Shown: positions 1 through 11,029 of the stretch, in pieces
Position numbering within the stretch: position 1 is the first letter of the stretch
Layout: every line of letters begins with the position of its first letter
Origin: Osmia lignaria lignaria
Lineage: Eukaryota > Arthropoda > Insecta > Hymenoptera > Megachilidae
Reading direction: 5' to 3'
Length of the DNA: 64,000 nt
NCBI RefSeq assembly: GCF_051020975.1
Contig: NC_135037.1
Location: forward strand, 7,812,001 to 7,876,000
Position numbers and translations under genes: made by a program
The notes under the pieces: generated by a model
Seen by the model: the letters and a program-made list of their open reading frames with translations, nothing else
Told to the model about the DNA's origin: nothing
The model's database searches: none

Positions 1-480
1 ATTGTAACAATTATCAATTTTATAAATAATGTTACTTCAAACTATAAAATGTCAGATGCAAAAAATTAAAATCTTTTAAATTTTTCTAAAATGACTGTTA
101 AAAAGATAAAGCAATCATGATTGATTTAATGTAATAGTGTATTTATTAGTCTTCTTTTCTATTTGGATTAAAGTCTTTATTTAATCCACCCTGTATAAGT
201 TCTCAGACGATAGAAAAGCGACACAGTCAATAAGCACACAGATCATTTTATAACGTCTTCTTTTCGTTTCTTCTGATTTTCATCGTTGATACTATCACCT
301 GCAGAGGATGGTAAGTTCATTAGAGCATCCAGAAATCTCCAGAATTGATTCGATACGAAGATCGACACGAATAGCCATTCCAGATCGTCGATATCCTTGC
401 AGATAGATCAATTATGTTTCCGAATAAAATTTCAAGTAGAACAAGTGTATATTCGAGCTACCTTCTGATATATAACTTAG

Positions 481-3400
481 GTAATCTGCTCGACGAAAGC
501 GAAGTTCTCGATTGGATGGTGAAGCAGAAGACGGATGAGAGTATCGAAGAGATCGATCGTGACACCCTGAACAAGTATATCGAGACGAAAGAATTCCTGG
601 CTGTTGTTTTCTGTAAGATATCATTCATTTCTTTGTCAAAAATAACGCGATTTCATTACTTTCAATGTACACTGGTAAGTAGAATTAAACATTCACTTAA
701 GTAGACAAGCAGATAATTTCCAAATTTAAGCTTTCAATTATCTATTAACGCTATTTCAAATTCTGTATACAATGTTCTAAGCACCCCATGGTAGTCAACG
801 TGTAACATTAATTATAAATATTATCAAAGAATTTTATAAGAACGATTGCTTGACGCCTGCACCCCCTCAAGCGATCAAATACTATTTTAACACCCTATTG
901 GTATTATTCAAAAGAATTCAATTTCAAATAAAAAGGAAAAAGTGCATGCAGAAGAAATGATTGCTTAAGGGGTGAAAATCGGGTGGTAACGAAATGAAAA
1001 AAGGAAATCTCGATCCCGTAGACAAGGAGGAGGATCCAGAGAGTCCTAGAGTACTGAGGCACGTCGAACTGATCGACGACGAGGCTGCTGAGTACGGTAT
1101 AAAGATTGTCAGGATGAAGGATCGTCTGATGGCGAAGAAGTACGGTTTCCGTAATCCTCCTGGTATCACGTACTTCCGCAAAGGGAAGAACATCAACTAC
1201 GACGGGGACATCGATGACGAAGAAGAGATACTAGATTGGTTGACCAACCCCGAGAACATGGAACTCACCGATCACATAGAACGAATCAACAAGAAGATGT
1301 TCCATAAAATACGACAGACGACCGACTATTTGGCTGTATTCTTCTGTGAGTATTTCAATTCTTCGTGTTTCAGAAAAATTATTATTGATAGCTAAATTTC
1401 TTTAATTATATTATCATTTAAATGGCACCTAAAGAATTATATTTTTACCTGATCCCTGAAGAAAAATTTCCCAAATTTCCATGGTTTTCCGTAAAATATC
1501 ATAGAAATGTATTATAAAGGATAGAAATAGGATAGAATAGATGCCGTTTTAGTAAAAAAATGAAACTTTCGAGCGTGTCGAACGCGGTGGCGCGCGTATG
1601 TTTAGACAGCAACGACTGCAAACAGTGTGGCAGAGTACTGGTCGAGATCGAGCACATCGACGACGAGGCAGACAGCGCAGGAATCAAATTCGTGAAAATC
1701 GATGACAAACAGCTAGCTAAACAATTTGGTGTCTTTGCGTTACCTGCTATATTGTTCTTTAAAATGTCCTCTAAGGAACCGGTCATCTATGCAGGTACGA
1801 ACCATGTATCATCTCACTGTTAATCAACCCCAATTCTAATTTTGAATTATTCATTTTCCAGGCGATCTGTACGATGAGGAACAGATTCTCCAGTGGTTGA
1901 TGACGCAGAAGGATCCTTCCGGTGAGGTAATCGAGGATTTGGAGGGAGAGGAACTCCTGAATTTGATAAGAGAGTCCGAATCATTGGCGGTGTACTTCTG
2001 TAAGTCTGACAGTCCTTCATCAACGGCCAACTGCCAAGCAGGAATGTATCACTAGCCTGTTGCGTGGCAATTAATTTTATTCAGATATTTCTCATTATTC
2101 ATCATCAATTTCGCTCTTTTCATATATCAATTAGACGTTAAAATGATTCATTTTTTCACTTCATTGATCAAATTATATTATTATACGAGCGGATTCGTCT
2201 CGTTCCATATATCATTCATCCTCTCACGATACATTATCAATTATCATTTATCAATGCTGAAGAGAATAACTGCTGATCGTAGCCAGCAACTCGTCTGCGT
2301 ATATTTATTCCTGCTCTGGAAGCAACGGCGTTGAATCGAAGCATCAAGTGTTCTCGTTCGATTCAATAAAGTACAAGAATCAAGATTAAGGTTGGTGCAC
2401 ATGAAATGTCATACGACATTTGCGACACACGATTAATATTTCTTTTAATTACTTTATCAGCCCGACAAATATCCACCGCTTTTAGTTCACAAAAAATATA
2501 TTAAATTTCAAAATAAAAATTTTGTCAACAAAGAAAAAGAAAATGACATTTCATGTACACCGATACAATGTACATACATTCATAATTTATTTGTATTTTT
2601 TTCTTTTTATAATTGCGCTTATGTGTCGCAATAGTTAAGTACAGGTTTAATATTCTGTAAATTGTCCTTCGTCTACTCTGCCTCTCGTTGTACATACATA
2701 TGTTTCTTTACGATCGTTGCTGTTTGGCCTTTCTCTTTCTCTCTTTCTTCTTTTTTCTGTGTCTGTTCTATCATCTTGTGTCTCGTCCATACGCCGTACA
2801 CGTTGTCTGCTAATGCCGCAGGGAACAGAACGCTTTGTGACTTGTGTCAAGCAAAATATCAACGCAAGCAGGCCCGGCACAGGGAACGCAGGATCGTCGA
2901 ACACGAAGCAACCGAGGAACTCGATGGTACACGTGAACACAGACCAGGAAACGATTGAGTTTTCAACCCGGTTTTCTCTCTTTCTTTAACGATCTCTGCT
3001 CTAGAATATGTGTTCCAGATAGTTCATCCAGAATTCATCTCCGTGTGTACCCTGAGCACCACCACCATCCACATTTTTCTTCTCTTTTTTTCAATTTTTA
3101 TAGAATTTTTGCTTTTGGATTATCTTAAATACGAATTCTTCATTTGGGAAAATATTTTCATTTTGTATCTAAATCTTTTTCTCCTTTTTGCAAAAACTGC
3201 TGTTTTTCCAAATTTTTCAATCACTTTGCACTGTCACACACAGGTGTACCTGCACGATTAGAGAGCATGCACGAGAGAGAATCATAGAGCCAGACAACAG
3301 AAGCGCCATAGTGACCCTAGAGACCCTGCTGATCAGCATGCCAGCCTTTTTCTTTTGTAGTGTATGTCCAAGAAATGGTGCAAGCACTCGAATGTGTATA

Positions 3401-5980
3401 CCAAAATTCTACGACCATGGTATTTTTCGATAGATCTTAGTTCCCTTTCGAGTTAGTTTCGTGAACGACAGAACGCTTCGTAGATCATCGTCCACGTGAA
3501 CGCAACAGCCTGATCTATACCACGCCATCATAGATACTTCTTCAAGGGAAATTCGTGAATTTTATAACGATATAGTTTTTCTTTAGACGCCGACGACTGT
3601 GACCAGTGTATGGGCATACTGGAGGAGCTGGAGAACATTGACGATGACTGCGACAGACATGGTATCACTTTTGTTAAGACTCAGGTGTGTAATTATATTC
3701 TATTTTTTCATTTGTCAATTATCACTTATTCTATTTCTCTATTCTCTGCACTAGTGGCGGCTGATAGCTATTATTTATGGGGGTGTAGCTCTAGAAAATT
3801 TTTAGTCTTTGTTTTAAAACACCAGCACTGCGGTAGCGACAGTGCTCTGTTTCCCGCGCAGCCTCGTGCGCAGCTTCCTATGTGCGCATGCGCACGACAG
3901 CCAATCACCACGCTGCGCCACCGCAGCGCTGGAACTGTGGAGCGCACAATTCCATACAAAGACTTTTGTATCTTTTTCATAAACTGGGGGATGGCTACTG
4001 ACATTAAGCTTAAGGATTATATATTGTACGAGTATAAAGAAAGAATTAAAGAAAAAAGGACTCATTATATTAAATGTTATCGATAATATCAAGTGGAAAT
4101 AGGGGATGCTGCAATTTCACAGTGCCTATACGCGAGCCGCCACTGCTCTGCACTATTCATCCTCTTCTTTACTGAAGAACATTTTCAAGTTTTCTTTTCT
4201 TTCTTAGGACTTCAAGGTGGCAGAAGATTATGGAGTCACGGAATTTCCAGTATTAGTGTACTTTGAAAAACAAATACCAAATGTGTTCGAAGGTTCGTAG
4301 CGCGAAATGTAATGTTTGCAAAAATAAAGAAAAGAAGAAACATGAATTCTTATTCTATATTTTAAATATTTTTATGTGTAGGCGATCTGGCAGTGGAAGA
4401 AGAGGTTCTACAATGGCTGATCACTCAGAAGACAGAGGATCGAATCGAACTGATCACTAGAATGATGTTGGAAACATCTGTCGAAGAAACTCAGTACCTT
4501 GCAGTTTACTTTTGTAAGACTTATAATTTATCTGAATCGTTCGATGATTAGAAGAAAGCATAAAATTATATAATTCCAGATAAACAAAATTGTCACATAT
4601 GCGACGAAATTTTGGAAGGATTGGAAAAGATCGACGACGAGTGCGACGTGTTTGGCATTCACTTGGTAAAAATTCAGGATCCCCAGCTAGCCAAACGGTA
4701 CTCCATCAAAACGTACCCTGCGCTGGTTTATTTTAGAAACGGCAATCCTCTTTTGTTCGAAGGTTTCTATATATCTTTCTAATTCTCATATCTTTTCAAT
4801 TATACAATTCCACATTAATCAATTCTAATAATTTTATATAATAGGTGATTTGCAAAATGAAGAATCGGTGCTCGAATGGTTAATCGATGACGACAACCGA
4901 GAACTAGCGGATGAAATTGAATCTGTTAACGACAGGATGCTGGAGAGACTTCTTGAAGAATCTCCCTTTCTCGCTGTCTTCTTCTGTATGTTATAAAATA
5001 CGTTCAATTTTTTTTTAAATATATAAATATTTTAATAAATTATTCATTTATGTTTCGATTAGACGACGAAGACTGTCCTGAATGCGACGAGATCATGGAA
5101 GCTTTGGAGAAAATCGACGGCGAGGCAGATTTATTCGGTATCGATTTTGTCAAGGTTTTCAGTCCAGAAGCTGCCGAGAAATATGGAATCCTGAATGTCC
5201 CTTCTCTCGTTTATTTCCGTAAAAAAACGCCACTTATTTACGACGGTGATCTGACCCAAGAGGACAAGATTCTTCAGTGGCTGACTTCTCAAGATGTCTT
5301 TGAGATCAAGAACGAGATCGAGGAGGTGAACAAAAAGATGCTGGACAAGTTGCTGGACGAAAACGAGTTCCTTGCTGTCTTCTTTTGTAAGCGAATCACA
5401 AATCAATTTTATCCTTATTCAATAATAAAAGATCTCTAAATTGTAACAATAAAATTGTACCTAGACGAACATGACAGCAGAGAGAGCGAAGAAGTGAGTG
5501 AAAAATTAGAGAACATCGATGGAGAAACTGATAATTTGGATATCACGTTTGTGAAGATGGCGGATCCAAGATACGCCAGGAAATGGGGTGTCACCAAACT
5601 TCCTGCCATTGTCTACTTCCGCAAGAGATTCCCCAGTATTTATCGAGGTGAATTTCTTGAAATTTTTCAAAGTTATTCTACGATTAATTAATGATTAACA
5701 AAGTCAAACCCATCGTGATCTTTACCTATGAGACAAACCCATCGCTACTATTAATGTAATAGAACTAAAAATTGTCTTCTTTTCTTTAATAGGTGATCTT
5801 CACAAAGAACAGGATGTTCTCGAGTGGCTACGCAAGAACAGGTACCGTCAACCGGAACTAAACATCTACATGTACATGCTGGTCGCCATAACCGTCCTGT
5901 TCGCCATGTACACCGGTTTCCTCTTGTCCTGTTTCCGCTCGGAGCCAACCGCGCCCGCAACGCATCCGAAGCAAGCGTGA
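481..5980 (+). CDS. Tandem thioredoxin-like repeat membrane protein (5' end outside window)
   Basis: Exons 481-612, 1022-1345, 1606-1794, 1862-1999, 3587-3684, 4208-4292, 4382-4513, 4580-4762, 4845-4985, 5063-5386, 5465-5647 and 5793-5980 join in frame with GT/AG introns to give about 705 residues ending in TGA. Each repeat of about 105 residues has a strand LAVFFY followed by a D-C-x-x-C site, a helix with IDDE, then FVK, a P-A-(I/L)-V-Y-F cis-proline strand, and GDL-x-x-E-x-x-L-x-W-L. This is the thioredoxin fold order. CxxC is intact in four modules (NDCKQC, DDCDQC, QNCHIC, EDCPEC) and lost in two (DPESP, DSRES). The last exon has a hydrophobic span (MLVAITVLFAMYTGFLLSCF) and a short polar tail, so a single-pass membrane anchor with the repeats probably lumenal or extracellular is inferred. 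An open frame from the ATG at 414 runs into the 481 exon, so a short alternative N-terminus is possible. Tandem thioredoxin-fold proteins such as calsequestrin or TXNDC16 are the nearest analogues I know; no exact orthologue is claimed. Confidence 0.85.
3752..4145. mobile_element. hAT-like non-autonomous element
   Basis: A 394-bp insertion lies inside an intron of the thioredoxin-repeat gene. Its ends are inverted (left TAGTGGCGGCT, right AGCCGCCACTG) and it is flanked by a perfect 8-bp direct repeat CTCTGCAC at 3744-3751 and 4146-4153. An 8-bp target duplication and CAGTGGCGG-type ends are typical of hAT transposons. No transposase is encoded. The interior is GC-rich with short self-complementary tracts. 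Confidence 0.8.
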
Positions 5981-6690
5981 AAACTCGTGTGAAAGGAGAG
6001 CCGGGAAATGAAAGATGAAACAGAGAAGATGAGAGAGCGAAAGAGAGTAAACGGACTGTTGTTGAGTGAATGTACAATGTCGTTGATGTTGCTCCGACTC
6101 ACTTTATGTAAGATTAACGAGGGTCGTTCGTCAGGAACGATGCGACCTGACTCGACGAGGACGACGACGAAACCGGTCGTTTCATTACCGACGACCAGCC
6201 ATATTTCTTTTAGAAGAAGGCTCTATTTCGTGTCGAGAATACTATTGAAAATATCGTCCGTGAATTCCGTGAGCGCGCGCTATGTTTTGCTAACGTGGAC
6301 CAAATCCGTCGTGTCTTTTCTTTTTTTATTTCTTCTCTCTAGAAAGCTATAGACCTCTGTCAAACGAAAATGGCGCGAACGACTTAAGGGGTTGCGAGAC
6401 ACGCATGATATTGCTCCAAGTATTCCAGACGAAGTGTTAGTGTTTATAATAAGTGTAATATTCATTGCTACACGTTTGCTATACTTCTGTGTCACGTTTA
6501 TCAAATTACCGTATCGTGAAATTTTTCTTTTTCTTTTTTTCTTTCGTTCTTTAATTATTACTTTTACTGTGTCGCTTTGTAACGAATAGGGGTGTATCGT
6601 ATATATCGTATTCCGACCATTTTTCTATTGATTTGCGAACCACGAAAGACTTTCTTGCGTTTTTAGGGTGAATAAAATTGATCCAAGCGT
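5981..6690 (+). other. 3' untranslated region of the thioredoxin-repeat gene
   Basis: No convincing coding region follows the TGA at 5980. The first clear AATAAA after the stop is at 6671-6676, giving a likely 3' UTR of about 700 bases. The exact cleavage site is not visible. Confidence 0.45.
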
Positions 6691-6699
6691 GTACGTTAT

Positions 6700-7850
6700 T
6701 ATTATTTGCTATTTATGGATTGTTGCTAGACGACGATTGTCGATCATTAATATATGTTACAACAATTTTCACTGTCATCGCCGGCGGATTTTTTGACAGC
6801 GGTCTTATTTTATCCATGTACATAATCATCGTTGGTCCACGCGCATTACCTTCATCACCAAAGTGATTGTCACGATCGTTTTGTTCGAGGACTTAAATCA
6901 AAATTCACAATATAGATATAATATTAGTATCTTGTACTTTGATTTAAATGTCTGGTTTTATTAACGATCTGCGTGTCGTTTCGGGCGAAAATAATCACGA
7001 CGATTCGATCGTCATCGACTTCCGCTGAATATACGAGAGGGCTAAAGTGCCTGTCGACGTCTATATTGTCAGAGAAGCTTAACGATGTCAACATAATAAG
7101 GAGGAATAAAGAACGAACCATTGGACCAATTCCAAACCGTTAAAATGCCACTTCCATCTGCCAATTATAATAAATAATATAATAGTGTGTACGATGCGTT
7201 ATACATAAAAAAAGAGAATACCATGATTTTTCTTTTATCTTATGTTCTACTCGTTTCTTTTTTTTTTTCTTCTTCGTTTGACTCTGTTCGAAGAATTTAT
7301 TATAATATACACGAATACGTAATTTAGCTCTTTTGGATACTTCTTTGAATTTAGGAACTTCGCACATGTATTCGATTGAATTTTCGAAATATAAATGAGA
7401 CTATTTTAACGTGCTTCTACCTGACTTAATTATCCTGACCTTTCTCTCTCCTTTCATTCTATTTTATTAAAAATCAATTAAAATCGACACTAGACCAAAA
7501 AATTATTAAAATAACAAAATTGTATTTTAAAAAGACCGCAATAAATCAAGTATCTTTGAACTTGGATTATAGCGTCATCTATACACAAATGGCGGAAACT
7601 ACTCAACAATTTATCGTTCGATTTTCTTCCTCTTTTTCATTTATTACGCTTTGAGCCAGTGACTACAGATGGAGAAGATTGGGCATGCCTTTGTTTTCGG
7701 GGGATCATGATTCGGGGTGGTCCCAGACACTCCCAGATGAGATTAGAACTGCATGCAGAGACACCAACGAGAGACTGTTCAGTCTCACACTACCCGTGTA
7801 CCACTGTAAGCACTTTTGAAGTAAGAAATCGTAACAATTTTAGTTCCTGT
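6700..7850. other. Intergenic AT-rich DNA
   Basis: Open frames here are short and lack coding character. I see no gene, RNA or transposon end that I can support. It separates the thioredoxin-repeat gene from the CTCF-like array. Confidence 0.5.
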
Positions 7851-7854
7851 TTTT

Positions 7855-8290
7855 ACCACCAGAGGGCGCTGATCCGACGTCGAAATTTTAGTTCGCATTT
7901 TTGCCGCCAGAGGGCCGAAAATTTTGCATGATTTAATTCCCTTTTTTACCACCAGAGGGCGCTGATCCGACGTCGAAATTTTAGTTCACACTTTTACCGC
8001 TAGATGGCCAAAAATTTTGCATGATTTAATTCCTTTTTTTGTCACCAGGTGGCGCTGATCCGACGTCGAAATTTTAGTTCCCACTTTTGCCACCAGATGG
8101 CCGAAAATTGTGCCTGATTTAATTCCTTTTTTTGCCACCAGGTGGCGCTGATCCGACATCGAAATTTTAGTTCGCATTTTTGCCGCTAGAGGGCCGAAAA
8201 TTTTGCATGATTTAATTCCTTTTTTTGCCACCAGGTGGCGCTGATCCGACATCGAAATTTTAGTTCATATTTTCGTCGCTAGGGGGCGCT
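7855..8290 (+). repeat. Ten-copy array of CTCF-like motifs, 93-bp period
   Basis: Ten 16-bp motifs of the form (A/G)CC(A/G)C(C/T)AG(R)(K)GGC start at 7855, 7903, 7948, 7996, 8041, 8089, 8134, 8182, 8227 and 8275, with spacing alternating 48 and 45 bp. Odd-numbered copies carry CACCAGAGGGCGCT or CACCAGGTGGCGCT and match the established CTCF core CCASYAGRKGGCRS at nearly every position. Copies 2, 4, 6 and 8 end GGCCGA or GGCCAA and match less well; copy 10 is GTCGCTAGGGGGCGCT. All lie in the same orientation. Spacers are also conserved, e.g. GATCCGACGTCGAAATTTTA after odd copies. The sequence is thus a tandem satellite whose unit contains two CTCF-like cores; binding itself is inference. Confidence 0.85.
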
Positions 8291-8860
8291 GTTTTTTCAA
8301 GAAAAATTTTGTATATAAGGATAAATAAGTATATAAGGAATAAAGGAATGTAAGGCACCGCAAATTGTAGGGAATAGAGTGATTTGTGGGATGCAGGGCT
8401 ATAAGGGAAGCAGGATTGTAAGAGGAACAGACATTTAAGGAACAGGGAGACATAAAGGATTGAAGAGTGTAAGGGATAGAGAGGTGTAAAGGATAGAGGG
8501 ATGTTAAGCAGGGATGTAAAGGATGCAGTGATGAAAGGGATACAGGCATGTAAAAAATGCAGGGATTTGAGGGTAGTCCCTGCGAGGTCCATGAAAAGAA
8601 TGAAAAAATAAATAACTGCAAAGGGAGACCTTGGTCCATAAAGAGTAGGAATAGGATAAACAATAACTGGGAAGGGTGGTCCCCACGGGGCCCATAAAGG
8701 GAAATAAAATAATAAATAATTTGGAAGCGTGGGTTTGACCCATAAAGGAGGATAAAATAATAACTGATAAAGGTGGACTTTAGTTCATAAGGAAGGATAA
8801 AATAATAAATAACTGGAAAGGGTGAAGCGGAGCTCATAAGGAAAGATAAATTATTCTTTC
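8291..8860. repeat. Compound minisatellite, left copy
   Basis: From about 8330 to 8580 there are degenerate units of roughly 15 bp built on GGGATGTAAGGGATGCAG. From about 8580 to 8850 follow degenerate units of roughly 55-60 bp containing CCCATAAAGG...AATAAATAACTGG. A related two-part array with the same order and strand occurs at 11030-11400. The long reverse-strand open frames across it are repeat artefacts. Confidence 0.75.
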
Positions 8861-9366
8861 ATACTTTTTAGCACATTTTGTTGTAGAAATGAAGTATAAG
8901 TTATTTTACACTTTTTAGCGCATTTTGAAGTCACTTGTATTTTTTATTAAAAATTATTTTATCTGATAAATACTTTACTACACGTGTTATAATTCGGCTT
9001 ATTTAATTGATTTAATAACATTTACTGGTTTAGATTATCATTCGATAATACTGATTAGATTATCATAGATTATAATTATATTACATTATAATGTAATCAC
9101 TTATTTTTATCAAAATATAATAAAAAAGTATGATTGAATGTACCAAAAGTAGCAACTGTATGCGCAATACTCGTTAAAAGGATAAGCTATGTTAAACAAA
9201 CCACGTGCCGATAACGGGCTTACTTTCCTTCTAATAAATTATGATAATTTTGTAAACCTTTCCGTAATGATTACTTTTTATTTATAACTTATTATTTTTT
9301 TAATATAATTAAAGTACTTGACACTGAGAGCGATAATACCAATAGAAGTCAATAAGGGTAAGATAC

Positions 9367-9435
9367 GATCAGATAACGGATCAACAATTAGCAATATAAA
9401 ATGGAAAAAGCAGAATGAGGAAAGGTAGTCGAATC
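9367..9435 (+). promoter_or_regulatory. Promoter segment of the allergen-like gene; left arm of an inverted repeat
   Basis: This 69-bp segment holds a TATA box (TATAAAA, 9395-9401) 70 bases upstream of the ATG at 9471, a spacing compatible with a short 5' UTR. The reverse complement of the whole segment recurs at 10928-10996 with 66 of 69 positions identical. Confidence 0.7.
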
Positions 9436-9470
9436 ATTGTCGATTGATCGTTCAGCATCATTCGTGTACT

Positions 9471-10725
9471 ATGGCAGCTAAAATTCAATTTCTCGTTTTG
9501 CTGTGCGTTTCGGCGCTGTTCATAAGCGGTTTCGCAGACACCATCGATGACGAGTAAGTTTACAAATTATCACCAAATAGACGATTGCCCAAATAGTAAA
9601 GAATTTGATGAAAATTAAATTTTTCATTTTTTGCGACACAGAACAGACAATGTATATCATGGGACAAAGACGAACATCAGCTCGCTAGTCGACGGTGTAT
9701 TGCCCATGGTTCGTGAATACATACAAAAGAACGAAATGGACCCCATGAAATTGGACAGCATACATCAGGACCTGGTATTTGTTTCTTCTACATTCTATTA
9801 AACAATACTTCCTAATGAATCCTGAATTTTCATAGAATGAAGATACTGAAAACAATTGAGATTTCTTTAAATTCGAAGCCCGGTTCTTTTACAGCCAGGT
9901 TTACCCATACGTCACAGAGGGATTAGTTTGACAAACGGACGGCTTCAAGGGCTATCGGGCATAAGACGAGTAGACGACACTATTTTAATTTCCGACACGA
10001 ATGTTTACACCGTGGTTGCCACGATGGGATTCGATGTACTCGACGTAAGATGAACAAAATACTATTCAATACCGAATGCTTTCGTTCTGACAATGAGTAC
10101 GAATTGAACAAATGTATTTTCTTCGAATATTTTTAGGGTACCTATGACTTCCTGTTCCAAGATTTACCCATTAAGAAACAGGGTCAAATAAATGGACACT
10201 TCGGCAACATCGAGGCAAGAGTGGTAGCAGATATAAGCTTGGAAGACCACCGAGTTATTCTACGTGCGGTCAACATCGTAAAAATCGAGTAATTATTATT
10301 ACCTTTGCGTAAAGGCTTATTTTAACCCTTCATCTTAAATTCAAACTTTCTATACTTTCTTAATTAGTTACTTGACGGCTAGACGATGTCCATTTAAATG
10401 TAATTTTTTTTCTAGTGAAATGTCCATATCCTTCAAAGACCAGATAAGCGAATCCACGGTAAACCTTATAGTCAAACATATCGCAAATCGTTTCTCTAAT
10501 ACAATTTTATCCGCGCTGGAAAAGCAGTTAGTGAAGATCTCACAACGATACCTGAACAAACTGCTTGATAAGCTTCCACTGTCGGCTGAATTTATAGCTG
10601 ACAACAACGTTTCCAAATCTATACCAACTTTAGTCAACTACCCAGCAGGTGATTTGATGTACAGTGCCGTACAAACGAGTTCGCCCTCATTAATGTTTCA
10701 TATACACGTCTGTGTAAAAACATAA
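9471..10725 (+). CDS. Secreted group-7 allergen / JHBP-like protein
   Basis: Exons 9471-9553, 9642-9774, 9895-10044, 10137-10288 and 10416-10725 join in frame to a 275-residue protein. Residues 1 to about 22 are a signal peptide (hydrophobic IQFLVLLCVSALFISGF, then A-D). The mature chain runs LVDGVLPMVREYIQKNEMD, then QDLPG, alternating strand segments (ISLTNGRLQGLSGI, VVATMGFDVLDGTYDF), and a C-terminal amphipathic helix with LEKQLVKISQRYLNKLLDKL. This is the pattern of the group-7 allergen family (Der p 7-like), a BPI/takeout/JHBP-type lipid-binding fold. A hydrophobic ligand carried in haemolymph or another secretion is expected from the family; the ligand is unknown. The start is chosen by signal peptide and TATA spacing. 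The gene sits alone between two minisatellites. Confidence 0.85.
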
Positions 10726-10809
10726 AAAATATGATATTTTATTTAACCTTTTTGCAAAATATAATTTCTATCTTAAAGGTGAATTGTAAGAAGAAATGTA
10801 ATGAAGTAA

Positions 10810-10815
10810 AATAAA
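10810..10815 (+). terminator. Polyadenylation signal, allergen-like gene
   Basis: AATAAA lies 85 bases after the stop codon of the allergen-like gene, a normal distance for a short insect 3' UTR. Confidence 0.6.
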
Positions 10816-10927
10816 GATGCCCGCATAAGGGTCTGTTTTCAAGGGAACAGAAGTATTGGTATATTTATATAATAGTTAGAGAATTTACAGCGGACCTAGT
10901 TATGAACCTGGCAGGAAACTTTCCTGT

Positions 10928-10996
10928 GATTCGACTACCTTTCTTCATTCTGCTTTCTCCATTTTATATTGCTACTTGTTGATCCGTTATCTGATC
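10928..10996 (-). repeat. Inverted second copy of the allergen-gene promoter
   Basis: The reverse complement matches 9367-9435 at 66 of 69 positions, including TATAAAA. It points leftward into the 3' end of the allergen-like gene. No open frame starts downstream of it on the minus strand, so it is either a remnant or a source of antisense transcription. Confidence 0.8.
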
Positions 10997-11029
10997 ATAC
11001 AGAGGTATTCCGGGGAAGGGATAGTGAGA

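Noticed and set aside
184..200. CCACCCTGTATA as a mariner end
   Set aside because: Only one end is visible; no inverted partner or target duplication could be identified in the window.
8265..8837. 190-residue minus-strand open frame rich in S, L, Y, P and H
   Set aside because: It is the reverse of the minisatellite; the protein is repetitive in the same way as the DNA and a similar frame occurs over the sister array at 11.1-11.5 kb.
10368..10637. Minus-strand open frame across the allergen-like gene
   Set aside because: Shadow of the last exon of the plus-strand gene, which has correct splice phases and a family match.
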